Shown: in pieces, positions 37,023 through 45,404 of the stretch | Layout: each line of letters starts with the position of its first letter | How positions within the stretch are numbered: the first letter of the stretch is position 1 | Origin: [Clostridium] hylemonae DSM 15053 | GTDB taxonomy: Bacteria > Bacillota > Clostridia > Lachnospirales > Lachnospiraceae | Length of the DNA stretch: 64,000 bases | Reading direction: 5' to 3' | NCBI RefSeq assembly: GCF_008281175.1 | Contig: NZ_CP036524.1 | Coordinates: 2,170,001 to 2,234,000 of the forward strand | Made by a program: the position numbers and the translations under genes | The notes under the pieces: model-generated | What the model was told of the DNA's origin: nothing | Seen by the model: the letters and a program-made list of their open reading frames with translations, nothing else | Database searches by the model: none

Positions 37023-37510
37023 TAACCCATAAATCACAGGGTTACACATTTTAGTGGGTCCACTTCACAATTAGAAAATGACGAAAATGGTGTCATTGAC
37101 AAGTTGTGTTAATGGGGGTTCTTTAAATATACCCAAAGGAGTATTGGAGGTTCGGTAATCCCTCTTTGCTGGAACGGAAAGTGATACGAAACCAAAACAG
37201 AACTGGCGACAGTAAATGGCATGGTTTAAAAATTCATATCGCGAATTATGTACTTAAAACATAAATGTCCCAATCAGCAGTACACTCTCTGACACACGTC
37301 TGGTCTACATAAACCAATAATATGGTATAAAATTCCTTAACAGAGAGAATATTCAACGACTACCCATCCTTGTAGCTGGCATGACCTTATATTGCCAACT
37401 ATTAATGTATAGTCTTAAGTGTGATGCTTAAGCATATAAATATTACCCGTTAGTAACAGTGTACGTCTCCTGCTGTTATTTACGTTTGCTATGATGGAGA
37501 CATAACATCC
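37023..37510 (+). ncRNA. Group I ribozyme core of intron 2
   Basis: Highly similar to the core of intron 1 but with informative changes: P8 is CTGGC / GCCAA here against TTGAC / GTCAA there, and P9 is TTAAG / CTTAA against TCAAG / CTTGG. R (TTCAACGACTACCC) and S (TATAGTCT) blocks are invariant. The 3' peripheral hairpin (AACAGTG...TGCTGTT) also differs from intron 1 while keeping its stem. Confidence 0.88.
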
Positions 37511-37723
37511 ATTTATCCACAACTTACATTTACATCTACATTTCACTAATTAAATATACTCTAATTCAGACTCTAGATCAGATATTCTTATTTAAATTTA
37601 GATATACTTAACAACCTAAATATCATCCTCTCAATTACAGATTAATAAACTGACTATAAGTTTTCTGTTACACAATGAACCTACTGCTAATAATCATCTC
37701 TATACAATATAATTTCGTTTATT

Positions 37724-38293
37724 CTATCGCTTTCCAGGTTTCCACTTATGTCCACAATGCTGACACACATTCATAGGCTCTCCCCAACTAAATGCAGTAG
37801 ATACAGCAACCGTTTCTATAGATTTAGAACGACATCGAGGACAGAAAATAAAATCATTAACATCTTGCTTTGGTATTTTGTAATTTATTGCTTTTATACC
37901 CAGTTTGTTTTTATTAGGTCCTAATGTTGTACTTTGTGTCGAATAATTATCCGGTTCAATGGCGACGCTTATATTTTTCTCGGCAAATACATCTTTAAGC
38001 TTTTCTGCGTCTTCCATACTTAAGCCATCTATGATAATCGGACTATAATTCTGCTCAATAAGTTTAGATGCTTCTATTATATTAATACCAGTAATTAAAC
38101 TGGTAAGAACACTTACTTCATCCACATCATTATGTGAATCTATCCACCGTAACTTAAAATATAAGGATTGTGATAAATCTGGTTCAGTATTGTTAATATT
38201 TCTTAACTTTGCTAACGGATAACCACAATGGATACATACCTCTGCCTGGTCTGAGACTTGTTTTTTACATTCTGGACATATAATTAATGCCAT
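37724..38293 (-). CDS. Intron 2 antisense protein: zinc ribbon - L7/L12-CTD-like - zinc ribbon
   Basis: 189 aa, start after AAAGGAGGGG on the minus strand. N-terminal ribbon CPECKKQVSDQAEVCIHCG; middle (about residues 48-112) SLITGINIIEASKLIEQNYS ... GLSMEDAEKLKDVFAEKNIS, which follows the pattern of the ribosomal protein L7/L12 C-terminal domain; C-terminal ribbon CPRCRSKSIE...NVCQHCGHKWK. It is more distantly related to the intron 1 array. It occupies the place where other group I introns carry a homing or maturase gene, but no endonuclease motif is visible. Function unknown. Confidence 0.78.
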   Translation of the reverse strand: MALIICPECKKQVSDQAEVCIHCGYPLAKLRNINNTEPDLSQSLYFKLRWIDSHNDVDEVSVLTSLITGINIIEASKLIEQNYSPIIIDGLSMEDAEKLKDVFAEKNISVAIEPDNYSTQSTTLGPNKNKLGIKAINYKIPKQDVNDFIFCPRCRSKSIETVAVSTAFSWGEPMNVCQHCGHKWKPGKR

Positions 38294-38367
38294 AATTCAC
38301 CCCTCCTTTGGTATGATTATAACACTGTGTATTATAAATAGCAATATAATACTCAGTACACACTATG

Positions 38368-41300
38368 TCACTTAAAATATATTTAAATAAACTAAAAAAA
38401 GCGTATGCTGGTGGTGGGCTATCTGATGTTACAAAAACTGCTGGCACAATTGTTTCGGAAGACTTATCTAAAATTCTGGATTCCTTCGCAGGAAAAGCAA
38501 CTCTGGCTGTAGGGGCTACTGCCCTTCTTTATACATCTCTCAACAAACTGTCAGATGCTTATAATTTATCCTATGATTCAGCACTTAAAAATACCCAGGC
38601 AAATCTAAATAATTTTAATGGCACAAAGGCTGAATTAGACACTTTAAACTCTCAGGCGGAGTCATATAAAGAAACCTTGGCTTCCATAGCAGAAGCTAAC
38701 AATATAAAGATAAAACCCAATGACTCCATAGATGACTTATACACAAAATTAAACGCTGCAGATTTATCCGTAGACGACAAGTCTCAAGTTCAGAAAATTA
38801 AATTAGCCAATGATGAAGTGAAACGGCAGACTGCCGTAAGAGAAAAGCTTGCAGAACAGCAGCATTTATTATCCGCATCAGACGCCAGCGACGCTTTAAA
38901 CAAAGGCAAGCAGTCGGTTGCTCAGCAGGTCGCACAGAACGTGCCAGGCGGCAAAAAGACTTATCAGGGCCTTGTAGAGAACGTAAATGTTGTAGACGCC
39001 GCCCAGGAGAATGTCTCAGCTATCAAAGAATACGAAAAAGCTATCGCCGGTTTGGAGAGCAAACAGGCGGACTATGATCCCGGCAGTTCTGAATGGAAAG
39101 AAGCAGAAAATGACATCAACAGCTATCGTGCTGCCATAGAGACATTATCCTCCGACTTAGACGTAAAGCAAAATGATCTGTCTGCACTTCTGGCCAGCTT
39201 TTCTAAAAATGGTGAAGGACTTGTAGCCGAAACCGGTTATGAAGAACAGTTTAAAGCAGTTAAAAAGGCACTTAACTCTGTAAATAATATGGATCTGGCT
39301 CCCGAAGAGCAATGGCAGCAGTCAATCAATGATTTCTTTGACGGCACCAGCGGAAAGAATTTTATAAAGGACCGGCTGCTAGAGGCCGCAAAATCCGGAG
39401 AAGACGTCGTAGATGTTTTACATAATATGGGCCTTACCCTGGGCGATCTTGGCATGACGGGGAAAGGCAAAGGAGATGCCTTCAGAAATTATTTTGACGG
39501 CTTGAAAAAATCCGCGGAAGAAGCGGAAGAAACTGTGAGTGGTATAGATGGCTCTTTTGAAGGAGTTAACGCCGCGTTCTCTTCCCAAAATGCCGGTGAT
39601 AAATGGAACAGCATGGCAGGATATATTGAACAGGCCCAGCAGTTGTATGAGGATGGGAAAATCGGCACCGATGACTTTCAGTCTGTTGCGCAGTGGATGG
39701 CCCCTCAAAAGATAAATACGGAAGGCTATAGTACAGATGCCGAAGCCTATAAGGCTGCATGGGAAAAGAGCTACAATCAGGTTAAGAATTGGTTTGATAC
39801 AAGTAATCCTTATGAAAGTATGCACAACTTCGCCAGAGACCTTGAAGCTACAGAGAATGATGTGGGAAAAAATCTCATTGATATCAACGAAGAAACAGGT
39901 AAAATTGTTCCCAAATTTGAATCGACTGCTGAAGCCGCAAAAGCTCTCGGCGTAAACACTGATGTTGTTGATACTATTCTTCATAATATGGAAGATTACG
40001 GCTATGAATTTGACGGTATTATGTTCAGCGGTGAAGGTTTGAAAGAATATGAAACGTCGCTGGATGGTATCAAAGAAATTTATGATACTATGAATGACAG
40101 CGCTTCTAAAGACCGGCTCGGGAAGCTGATCGAAGGGTGGGATGAGGAGTACGACAAGTATGAAGAGGATTTATCCACTCTGACAGAAGAACAAATTGTC
40201 CATATAAAATTTGAATACGACCAGGCTTCTATACAAGCACAGATCGAGGAACTGGAGGTTCTCCAGAAGGCCGAGGGCGGAAAGAACTCGGAGACCAATG
40301 CTGGTATCATTGCAGGATATGAAAGCTATATAGAAAACGCCAAGGAAGGGCTCGGCCTGAATGAAGAAGGGGTCGAACTGCCTATATATTTCAAAACGTC
40401 AGAGGATACTGTCAATAATCTTTACCAACAACTTAAAGATGCCAAAAAAGGTTCCGATGAGTATTTTGAAATACAGGCCAAAATACAGAATCAGGAAGAG
40501 CTGCAGCAGGCTATGTATGATGAATTTTCCGAAGAAAATCCTGATATTAATAACGAAAGCGATCCCAGTGAAATTACTGCGGCGTGGGAAAACTTCTTCT
40601 CTCAGCCCCGCTCTCTTGAGGTCGATGCTCATTTAGGAGAAGAAGAAGTCTTAGCGCAGCTTGACCAGTTAAGCAACGGAAGTACCATTACATTTTCAGC
40701 TGATGTAAATGGAGTTGAGCAGTCTGTCACAGCCATAAAAGATAAAGATGGTATCATTACATATACTACAGAAATTAATGGTGAAACTACTCAAGTCCAG
40801 TTAAACAAAAATGGAACTGTAACTTATAATGTTAACGCTAATGCTGTTAATGGCTTTAAACCAACGGATAAAGATGGAAAAGCCAACTTTACTCCTGAAA
40901 CCTCCGCAGTTGATACATGGAATCCTCCGCAGTTACCCGGAGATATCAATTATAAAGGTACCTTTGGAAATGTAGGATCCCCTCCTGTTTTAAGCGGAGT
41001 TATCAGCTATGCAGTTAGTTCTGTTTCTACTGGAATCGGCACAATAATTAATGGTTTTAAAAAAAAAGGAAAGAAAGTCAACGGCACCGCCCACTCCCGC
41101 GGCACCGCCCTCTGGCAGTACCGCACTTCCGGCACCCACGCCTACGGAAGCGGAAGCTGGGGGCTTCCCCACAGCGAACGCGCTCTGATCAACGAGCTGG
41201 GCAGTGAGATCATTGTCCGGGGCGGCAGGTGGTTTACGCTGAACAACGGTTATCCTACCATGGCCAACTTAAAGGCCGGAGATATCGTGTTCAACCACAA

Positions 41301-44235
41301 ACAGACCGAGGCGCTTTTGAACAACGGTTATGTTACCGGTTCTCACGCCCGGCTTGTGGGCAGTTCTTTCGCTGAAGGCAGCCTTGGGCATATATCCGGA
41401 CGGGCATATGCAAGCGGCACGGAGTTCAAGCAGGAATTTGACCAGCTTGAGATACTCATCGACCGGATGGAATCCGCATTTAAGAGGATTTCTGATTCGG
41501 TTGAGACACTTTCCTACAATCTCACCGCACAGAACCGGCAGATGGACAGCGCCATCGCCAAGGCAAAAAGCAATCTCTCCGTCTACCAGAAGGCATATGA
41601 CACTTACATGAGCAAGGCCAATGCCGTCGGCCTGTCCGGCTCATGGGTAAGTGCGGTGCAGAACGGAAGTTATGACGTCAGCAACATCACAGACGAAGAT
41701 TTAAAGGACAAAATCGACGATTATAAGAAATACTATGAAAAGGCGCTCGGACTGCAGAAAGACATTGCCGACTTGCAGAAAGATCTCGTCGACCTTGCCA
41801 TGAAGAAATTGAGCAACATTGACAACTACTTCAGCAACCGGTTTGACTACAACGACGATTTCGGTTATGCCAATCAGATTTCCGAGCTCAACTCGGCGCT
41901 CTCCCAGTATCAGAACGAACTGGCGAAGCAGGTATCCTCCGGCACGATCAAGCAGTATTCGGACGAATGGTATGACGCCCAGAAAAAGATCGCCGACTAT
42001 ACCCAGAAGATACTGGACGCGACGTGGAAGAAGTTTGAGGATACCCTCGACCACATGGACAGGGTCAGCGATAATCTGAAAGATTTTCTCAGTCTTAAGG
42101 AAGCCAAAGGCGAACCTTTGACCGAGGCGGATTATCAGAAACAGATTGATTTAAACAATGCTTCCATACAAAAAAGCTATGATCTGAGACAGCAGCTCGT
42201 GAAAAAGCAGGCCGTCTATGACGTAGGCTCCAAGCTGTACGACAGTCTTGCCAAAGAGATCGCCGGGCTGGATTCTGACATTTACGACTTGATGGAGAAC
42301 AATGAGAAACTGAAAAAATCCATCTGGGAGACCCGGTTTACCAATCCGTTTGAGGAAATCATCGACGGCCTGGACGCGACGATCTCCAGTTCAAAGAACC
42401 TCCGCTCTCTCCTCGATAAAGATTCCTTCTTTGATGAGAGCGGCGCCCTCACAGACAACGGTCTTGCCAATCTGGCGCTGCTCGGCCAGGAGATGGCCGC
42501 GTCCAAGCAGAAGGTTGCCGAATACACGGCGGCGCTCAAGAAGCTGGATGAAGCGTACCAGAACGGCATACTGAGTCAGAAAGACTATGACAAGAGCCAG
42601 AAAAACATGCTCAAGGATATTCAGGACGCCGCCGGGGATGTGCAGGACTACAAAGATAAGATCATTGACTTGTACAAAGACCAGATGAAGGCTGAGATCG
42701 ACTACATGGACGATTACTATGACAAACGGCAGAAAGCGCTGGATCTGGACAAGAAATATTATGACTTTTCCAAGAAGATGAACGCCCAGACAAAGTCTGT
42801 CAATCAGCTGAAAGCCCAGATATCTGCGCTCCAGGGCGTCAACAATGCATCGGCCCAGGCAGAACTGCGGCGGCTCGAACAGGAACTTGCCGAGAAGGAA
42901 GAAGACCTCTCCGAGCTTAAGAAAGACCACGCTGATGACATGATCGACCGCGGATACGACAAACTATCCTCCGGATTAAAGGACAGTCTCAACTCCACAA
43001 TGGATGAACTGACCTACAACGCAGATATGCAGGAGCAGGTCGTGGCCGACATGCTCGGCAAAGTCGTGGCCATGTACGGCCAGGCATACGGCAAGATCAA
43101 TGAGATCATTGCCAATACGGGATTTGCAGGAAGTTCCGGCTTTAACCAGAACATCGCGAACCTTGGCACCCAGGCCGGCGCCGCTGGCCAGGCAGTCGCA
43201 GGAAGCGCTGCGCAGGGCAGTATCCAGGCTTCCGGCGCCGTCTCAGACGTGAACACCGGCGCGATCAACCAGAATCCATCCCACGGCGCCATCCTAGACG
43301 AGATCAGTAAAGAGACGGATATCAACAACCGGCCAGTGGCTGAACTGACCTTGAGCACCTCTTCTCTTTCGCTCAACGAAGGAAAATCTGCCGTCGTCAC
43401 CGCCAGGATCCGCCCAACGGATGCAGCCAATAAGACGCTTCGCTGGACTTCTTCCAACACGAAAGCTGCCACCGTAAGCGGCGGCACCATCAAAGGCGTA
43501 AAGGCCGGAAGTGCAGTCATCACCTGCTCCACGACCGACGGAAGCGGCATCTCTGCCTCTGTATCCGTATCCGTCACACCGGCTCCGGCAAAGCCGGCAC
43601 CGTCTCAGAACGCCCCGTCTTACGGCGGAATTCCGTTCCGTTATAAAAAGGACTACTATCCGAAGAATAAGCTGAATGTCAACAGCTCCATCGTTGACCG
43701 GCTGAAGTCCCACGACTTCGATTCTTCCATGTCCGCCTGCCGGGAGCTTTACAACTACTGGGGCGGCGGCGGATATTACTCCGGCACCTATTCCCAGAAC
43801 GTCTGGCTGCTGAACAAGATGCGCTCCGCCGGTTACCGGAGAGGGACCCGCTCCGTTCCGATAAGCGGACCGGATTTCATACACGACGGCGAGCTCGTCA
43901 TCCGCAAGTCCGACGGCGGCATCCTCGTCCCCCTTCAGCGCGGCGACGGGGTCATCCCTTCCGGACTCACCGAGAACTTGTGGGACCTGGCAGAGAGAGC
44001 GCCCCAGCTCCTCTCCGACGCCGGTCTGTATCTCCCGCTTCCGGCCGCGGCAACGCATGCGTCACGGGAACATACATTGAATGCACAATTCAGCTTCGGC
44101 ACCCTGCTCAATATAGAAGGGAACGCCGACAAGGATATCGTGGACGAATTGAAGTCTGCACTGCCGGCTCTTGGGAAAGAACTGACAAAGATAGTATCAT
44201 CCGAATTATCTGACGACTACCGTAAATTGAAGTAA
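38368..44235 (+). CDS. Tape-measure protein, exon 2
   Basis: 1,955 codons continuing exon 1 in frame (total ~2,051 aa). The first ~900 residues are AT-rich in codon use and coiled-coil; near 41,075 base composition changes sharply to GC-rich. A hydrophobic LAVGATALLY segment lies near the start. Further on come GSWGLPHSERALINELGSEI, a long coiled coil, a Big_2-type Ig domain (about residues 1750-1833 of the spliced protein, LSTSSLSLNEGKSAVVTARI), and a repeat of the HDGELVIRKSDGG type. Length predicts a tail of roughly 300 nm at 0.15 nm per residue if the whole acts as ruler. Confidence 0.9.
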   Translation, partial: SLKIYLNKLKKAYAGGGLSDVTKTAGTIVSEDLSKILDSFAGKATLAVGATALLYTSLNKLSDAYNLSYDSALKNTQANLNNFNGTKAELDTLNSQAESYKETLASIAEANNIKIKPNDSIDDLYTKLNAADLSVDDKSQVQKIKLANDEVKRQTAVREKLAEQQHLLSASDASDALNKGKQSVAQQVAQNVPGGKKTYQGLVENVNVVDAAQENVSAIKEYEKAIAGLESKQADYDPGSSEWKEAENDINSYRAAIETLSSDLDVKQNDLSALLASFSKNGEGLVAETGYEEQFKAVKKALNSVNNMDLAPEEQWQQSINDFFDGTSGKNFIKDRLLEAAKSGEDVVDVLHNMGLTLGDLGMTGKGKGDAFRNYFDGLKKSAEEAEETVSGIDGSFEGVNAAFSSQNAGDKWNSMAGYIEQAQQLYEDGKIGTDDFQSVAQWMAPQKINTEGYSTDAEAYKAAWEKSYNQVKNWFDTSNPYESMHNFARDLEATENDVGKNLIDINEETGKIVPKFESTAEAAKALGVNTDVVDTILHNMEDYGYEFDGIMFSGEGLKEYETSLDGIKEIYDTMNDSASKDRLGKLIEGWDEEYDKYEEDLSTLTEEQIVHIKFEYDQASIQAQIEELEVLQKAEGGKNSETNAGIIAGYESYIENAKEGLGLNEEGVELPIYFKTSEDTVNNLYQQLKDAKKGSDEYFEIQAKIQNQEELQQAMYDEFSEENPDINNESDPSEITAAWENFFSQPRSLEVDAHLGEEEVLAQLDQLSNGSTITFSADVNGVEQSVTAIKDKDGIITYTTEINGETTQVQLNKNGTVTYNVNANAVNGFKPTDKDGKANFTPETSAVDTWNPPQLPGDINYKGTFGNVGSPPVLSGVISYAVSSVSTGIGTIINGFKKKGKKVNGTAHSRGTALWQYRTSGTHAYGSGSWGLPHSERALINELGSEIIVRGGRWFTLNNGYPTMANLKAGDIVFNHKQTEALLNNGYVTGSHARLVGSSFAEGSLGHISGRAYASGTEFKQEFDQLEILIDRMESAFKRISDSVETLSYNLTAQNRQMDSAIAKAKSNLSVYQKAYDTYMSKANAVGLSGSWVSAVQNGSYDVSNITDEDLKDKIDDYKKYYEKALGLQKDIADLQKDLVDLAMKKLSNIDNYFSNRFDYNDDFGYANQISELNSALSQYQNELAKQVSSGTIKQYSDEWYDAQKKIADYTQKILDATWKKFEDTLDHMDRVSDNLKDFLSLKEAKGEPLTEADYQKQIDLNNASIQKSYDLRQQLVKKQAVYDVGSKLYDSLAKEIAGLDSDIYDLMENNEKLKKSIWETRFTNPFEEIIDGLDATISSSKNLRSLLDKDSFFDESGALTDNGLANLALLGQEMAASKQKVAEYTAALKKLDEAYQNGILSQKDYDKSQKNMLKDIQDAAGDVQDYKDKIIDLYKDQMKAEIDYMDDYYDKRQKALDLDKKYYDFSKKMNAQTKSVNQLKAQISALQGVNNASAQAELRRLEQELAEKEEDLSELKKDHADDMIDRGYDKLSSGLKDSLNSTMDELTYNADMQEQVVADMLGKVVAMYGQAYGKINEIIANTGFAGSSGFNQNIANLGTQAGAAGQAVAGSAAQGSIQASGAVSDVNTGAINQNPSHGAILDEISKETDINNRPVAELTLSTSSLSLNEGKSAVVTARIRPTDAANKTLRWTSSNTKAATVSGGTIKGVKAGSAVITCSTTDGSGISASVSVSVTPAPAKPAPSQNAPSYGGIPFRYKKDYYPKNKLNVNSSIVDRLKSHDFDSSMSACRELYNYWGGGGYYSGTYSQNVWLLNKMRSAGYRRGTRSVPISGPDFIHDGELVIRKSDGGILVPLQRGDGVIPSGLTENLWDLAERAPQLLSDAGLYLPLPAAATHASREHTLNAQFSFGTLLNIEGNADKDIVDELKSALPALGKELTKIVSSELSDDYRKLK

Positions 44236-44244
44236 ATTTTGAAA

Positions 44245-44280
44245 GGGGTCAGACCCCTGGCGCAGCCGGGGTCTGACCCC
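44245..44280. repeat. GGGGTCAGACCCC-type palindromic repeat, copy 2
   Basis: GGGGTCAGACCCC (44245-44257) and GGGGTCTGACCCC (44268-44280) with a 10-nt spacer, each half itself palindromic. It sits in the 66-bp gap between the tape measure and Dit, inside the tail operon. Confidence 0.88.
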
Positions 44281-44301
44281 TATGAAAAAAGGAGGAATTG
44301 T

Positions 44302-45402
44302 ATGGCAAAATCATTTAATGATTTCATATTTTTAGACAAAAGGCTGTCCGACCTGGACAGTCATTATATTGCGGTTGATTTTGACCAGGACCCGGATCCG
44401 TCTTTTGCCTTCGCGAAGGATATCGAGTACGGGGACACCAACCGCTACCGCAGTGAACCTGGTTCTGTGCGGACCAGACCCGGCGATAAGTTAAAGTTCG
44501 AACTCCATATCATCAAAGACCCGGACGCATATCCGGCCCAGGCCGACCGGATCATCACCCCTGCCGATATCAGAGAGCTGGCCCGGTGGCTTACCTCCAC
44601 CGTATCTTCTGAATTACTGGCCTTTGAATATGGCAGCGGACAGGAGGATGCGCCCCGGTTTTTCTACGGACAGTTCTCCGATATCCAGTCCTTCCATGTG
44701 GCCGGCGATGTATATGGCCTGCGGCTTATGTTCGACTGTTCCTCCCCTTACGGGTATACAGACGACATCGTCCACACCGCTGCCTGCACAGGCGAAACGG
44801 TCAGTTATACGATCACAAGCCACGACGACCGACTGGATGAGTATTGTTATCCGGTCATACGCATGGCCTCCGCGGTCACCGGACAGGCTTATTTTCTGAA
44901 TCTCTCGGACTGCTGCATCTACGACCAGGGGACGCTCGTTCCCGCAGCGTCAAATGCCCGGCTCATGGAACAGTTGCAGGAGAAGGTGTCTGCTTACGGC
45001 CTCGCCCACGGCTATGCGCCGGAATTCCAGCTGACGGAGGACGGGCAGCATATCGTGACCGCCGGTAATGACACAGCTGTCTGCTTTCTCTATCGGGACG
45101 TGTACGGGCAGGAACATAAATGCATTGCATGCTATGTAGCATCTACATATGAATACTACATTGTACGGGGCGGCTTTCTCTGCTTTGACCTGTACCGGGA
45201 GCTTCCTGTTACGATCGACGGGAACAGCCTGTTTATTTTTGACGATATCGGCCGTATGGTGAAGCTGTCCGACCTTGGCGTCACGGACACCGACTATATG
45301 TACTGGCCAAGGCTCGTAAACGGCGAAAATACGCTCCTGTTCTGGGCGGAGGACTGCACCTTCACCATCACCTACAGAGAGACCCGGAAGGCAGGTGCGT
45401 GA
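44302..45402 (+). CDS. Distal tail protein (Dit-like)
   Basis: Start ATG 44302 (MAKSFNDFIFLDKR) after AAAGGAGGA; upstream codons cross the palindrome and are not used. The 366-aa product has the Dit-type N-terminal beta region with DIEYGDTNRYRSEPG and a phrase typical of tail-tip hubs, FYGQFSDIQSFHVAGDVYGL. The C-terminal part (from ~residue 180) has a galectin-like/beta-sandwich feel. Dit forms the ring joining tube and baseplate. The stop overlaps the start region of the next gene. Confidence 0.82.
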   Translation: MAKSFNDFIFLDKRLSDLDSHYIAVDFDQDPDPSFAFAKDIEYGDTNRYRSEPGSVRTRPGDKLKFELHIIKDPDAYPAQADRIITPADIRELARWLTSTVSSELLAFEYGSGQEDAPRFFYGQFSDIQSFHVAGDVYGLRLMFDCSSPYGYTDDIVHTAACTGETVSYTITSHDDRLDEYCYPVIRMASAVTGQAYFLNLSDCCIYDQGTLVPAASNARLMEQLQEKVSAYGLAHGYAPEFQLTEDGQHIVTAGNDTAVCFLYRDVYGQEHKCIACYVASTYEYYIVRGGFLCFDLYRELPVTIDGNSLFIFDDIGRMVKLSDLGVTDTDYMYWPRLVNGENTLLFWAEDCTFTITYRETRKAGA

Positions 45403-45404
45403 CT

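Larger units (their letters stand above)
37023..38367 (+). mobile_element. Group I intron 2, 1,345 nt, with antisense zinc-ribbon gene
   Basis: 5' splice site GGAT|TAACCC; guide at 37,053-37,061 reads AGTGG-GTCC, pairing GTCC with GGAT (U.G at the junction) and AGTGG with the 3' exon TCACT (one U.G). The 3' splice site is after G38367, so the ATG at 38,365 is the intron end, not a start codon. Insertion position is the same codon as in intron 1, as expected for site-specific homing. The only internal gene is the antisense 189-aa protein. An in-frame TAA at 38,347 blocks any unspliced fusion. Confidence 0.87.

Noticed and set aside
27129-38367. IStron (group I intron plus IS605-type transposon) explanation for the two introns
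   Set aside because: IStrons insert in a similar way and would explain intron plus cargo, but there is no TnpA- or TnpB-like frame in either intron, only zinc-ribbon genes.
38365-38367. Start codon of the long tape-measure frame
   Set aside because: No ribosome site precedes it, and its G is the predicted last base of intron 2; the frame joins exon 1 after splicing.
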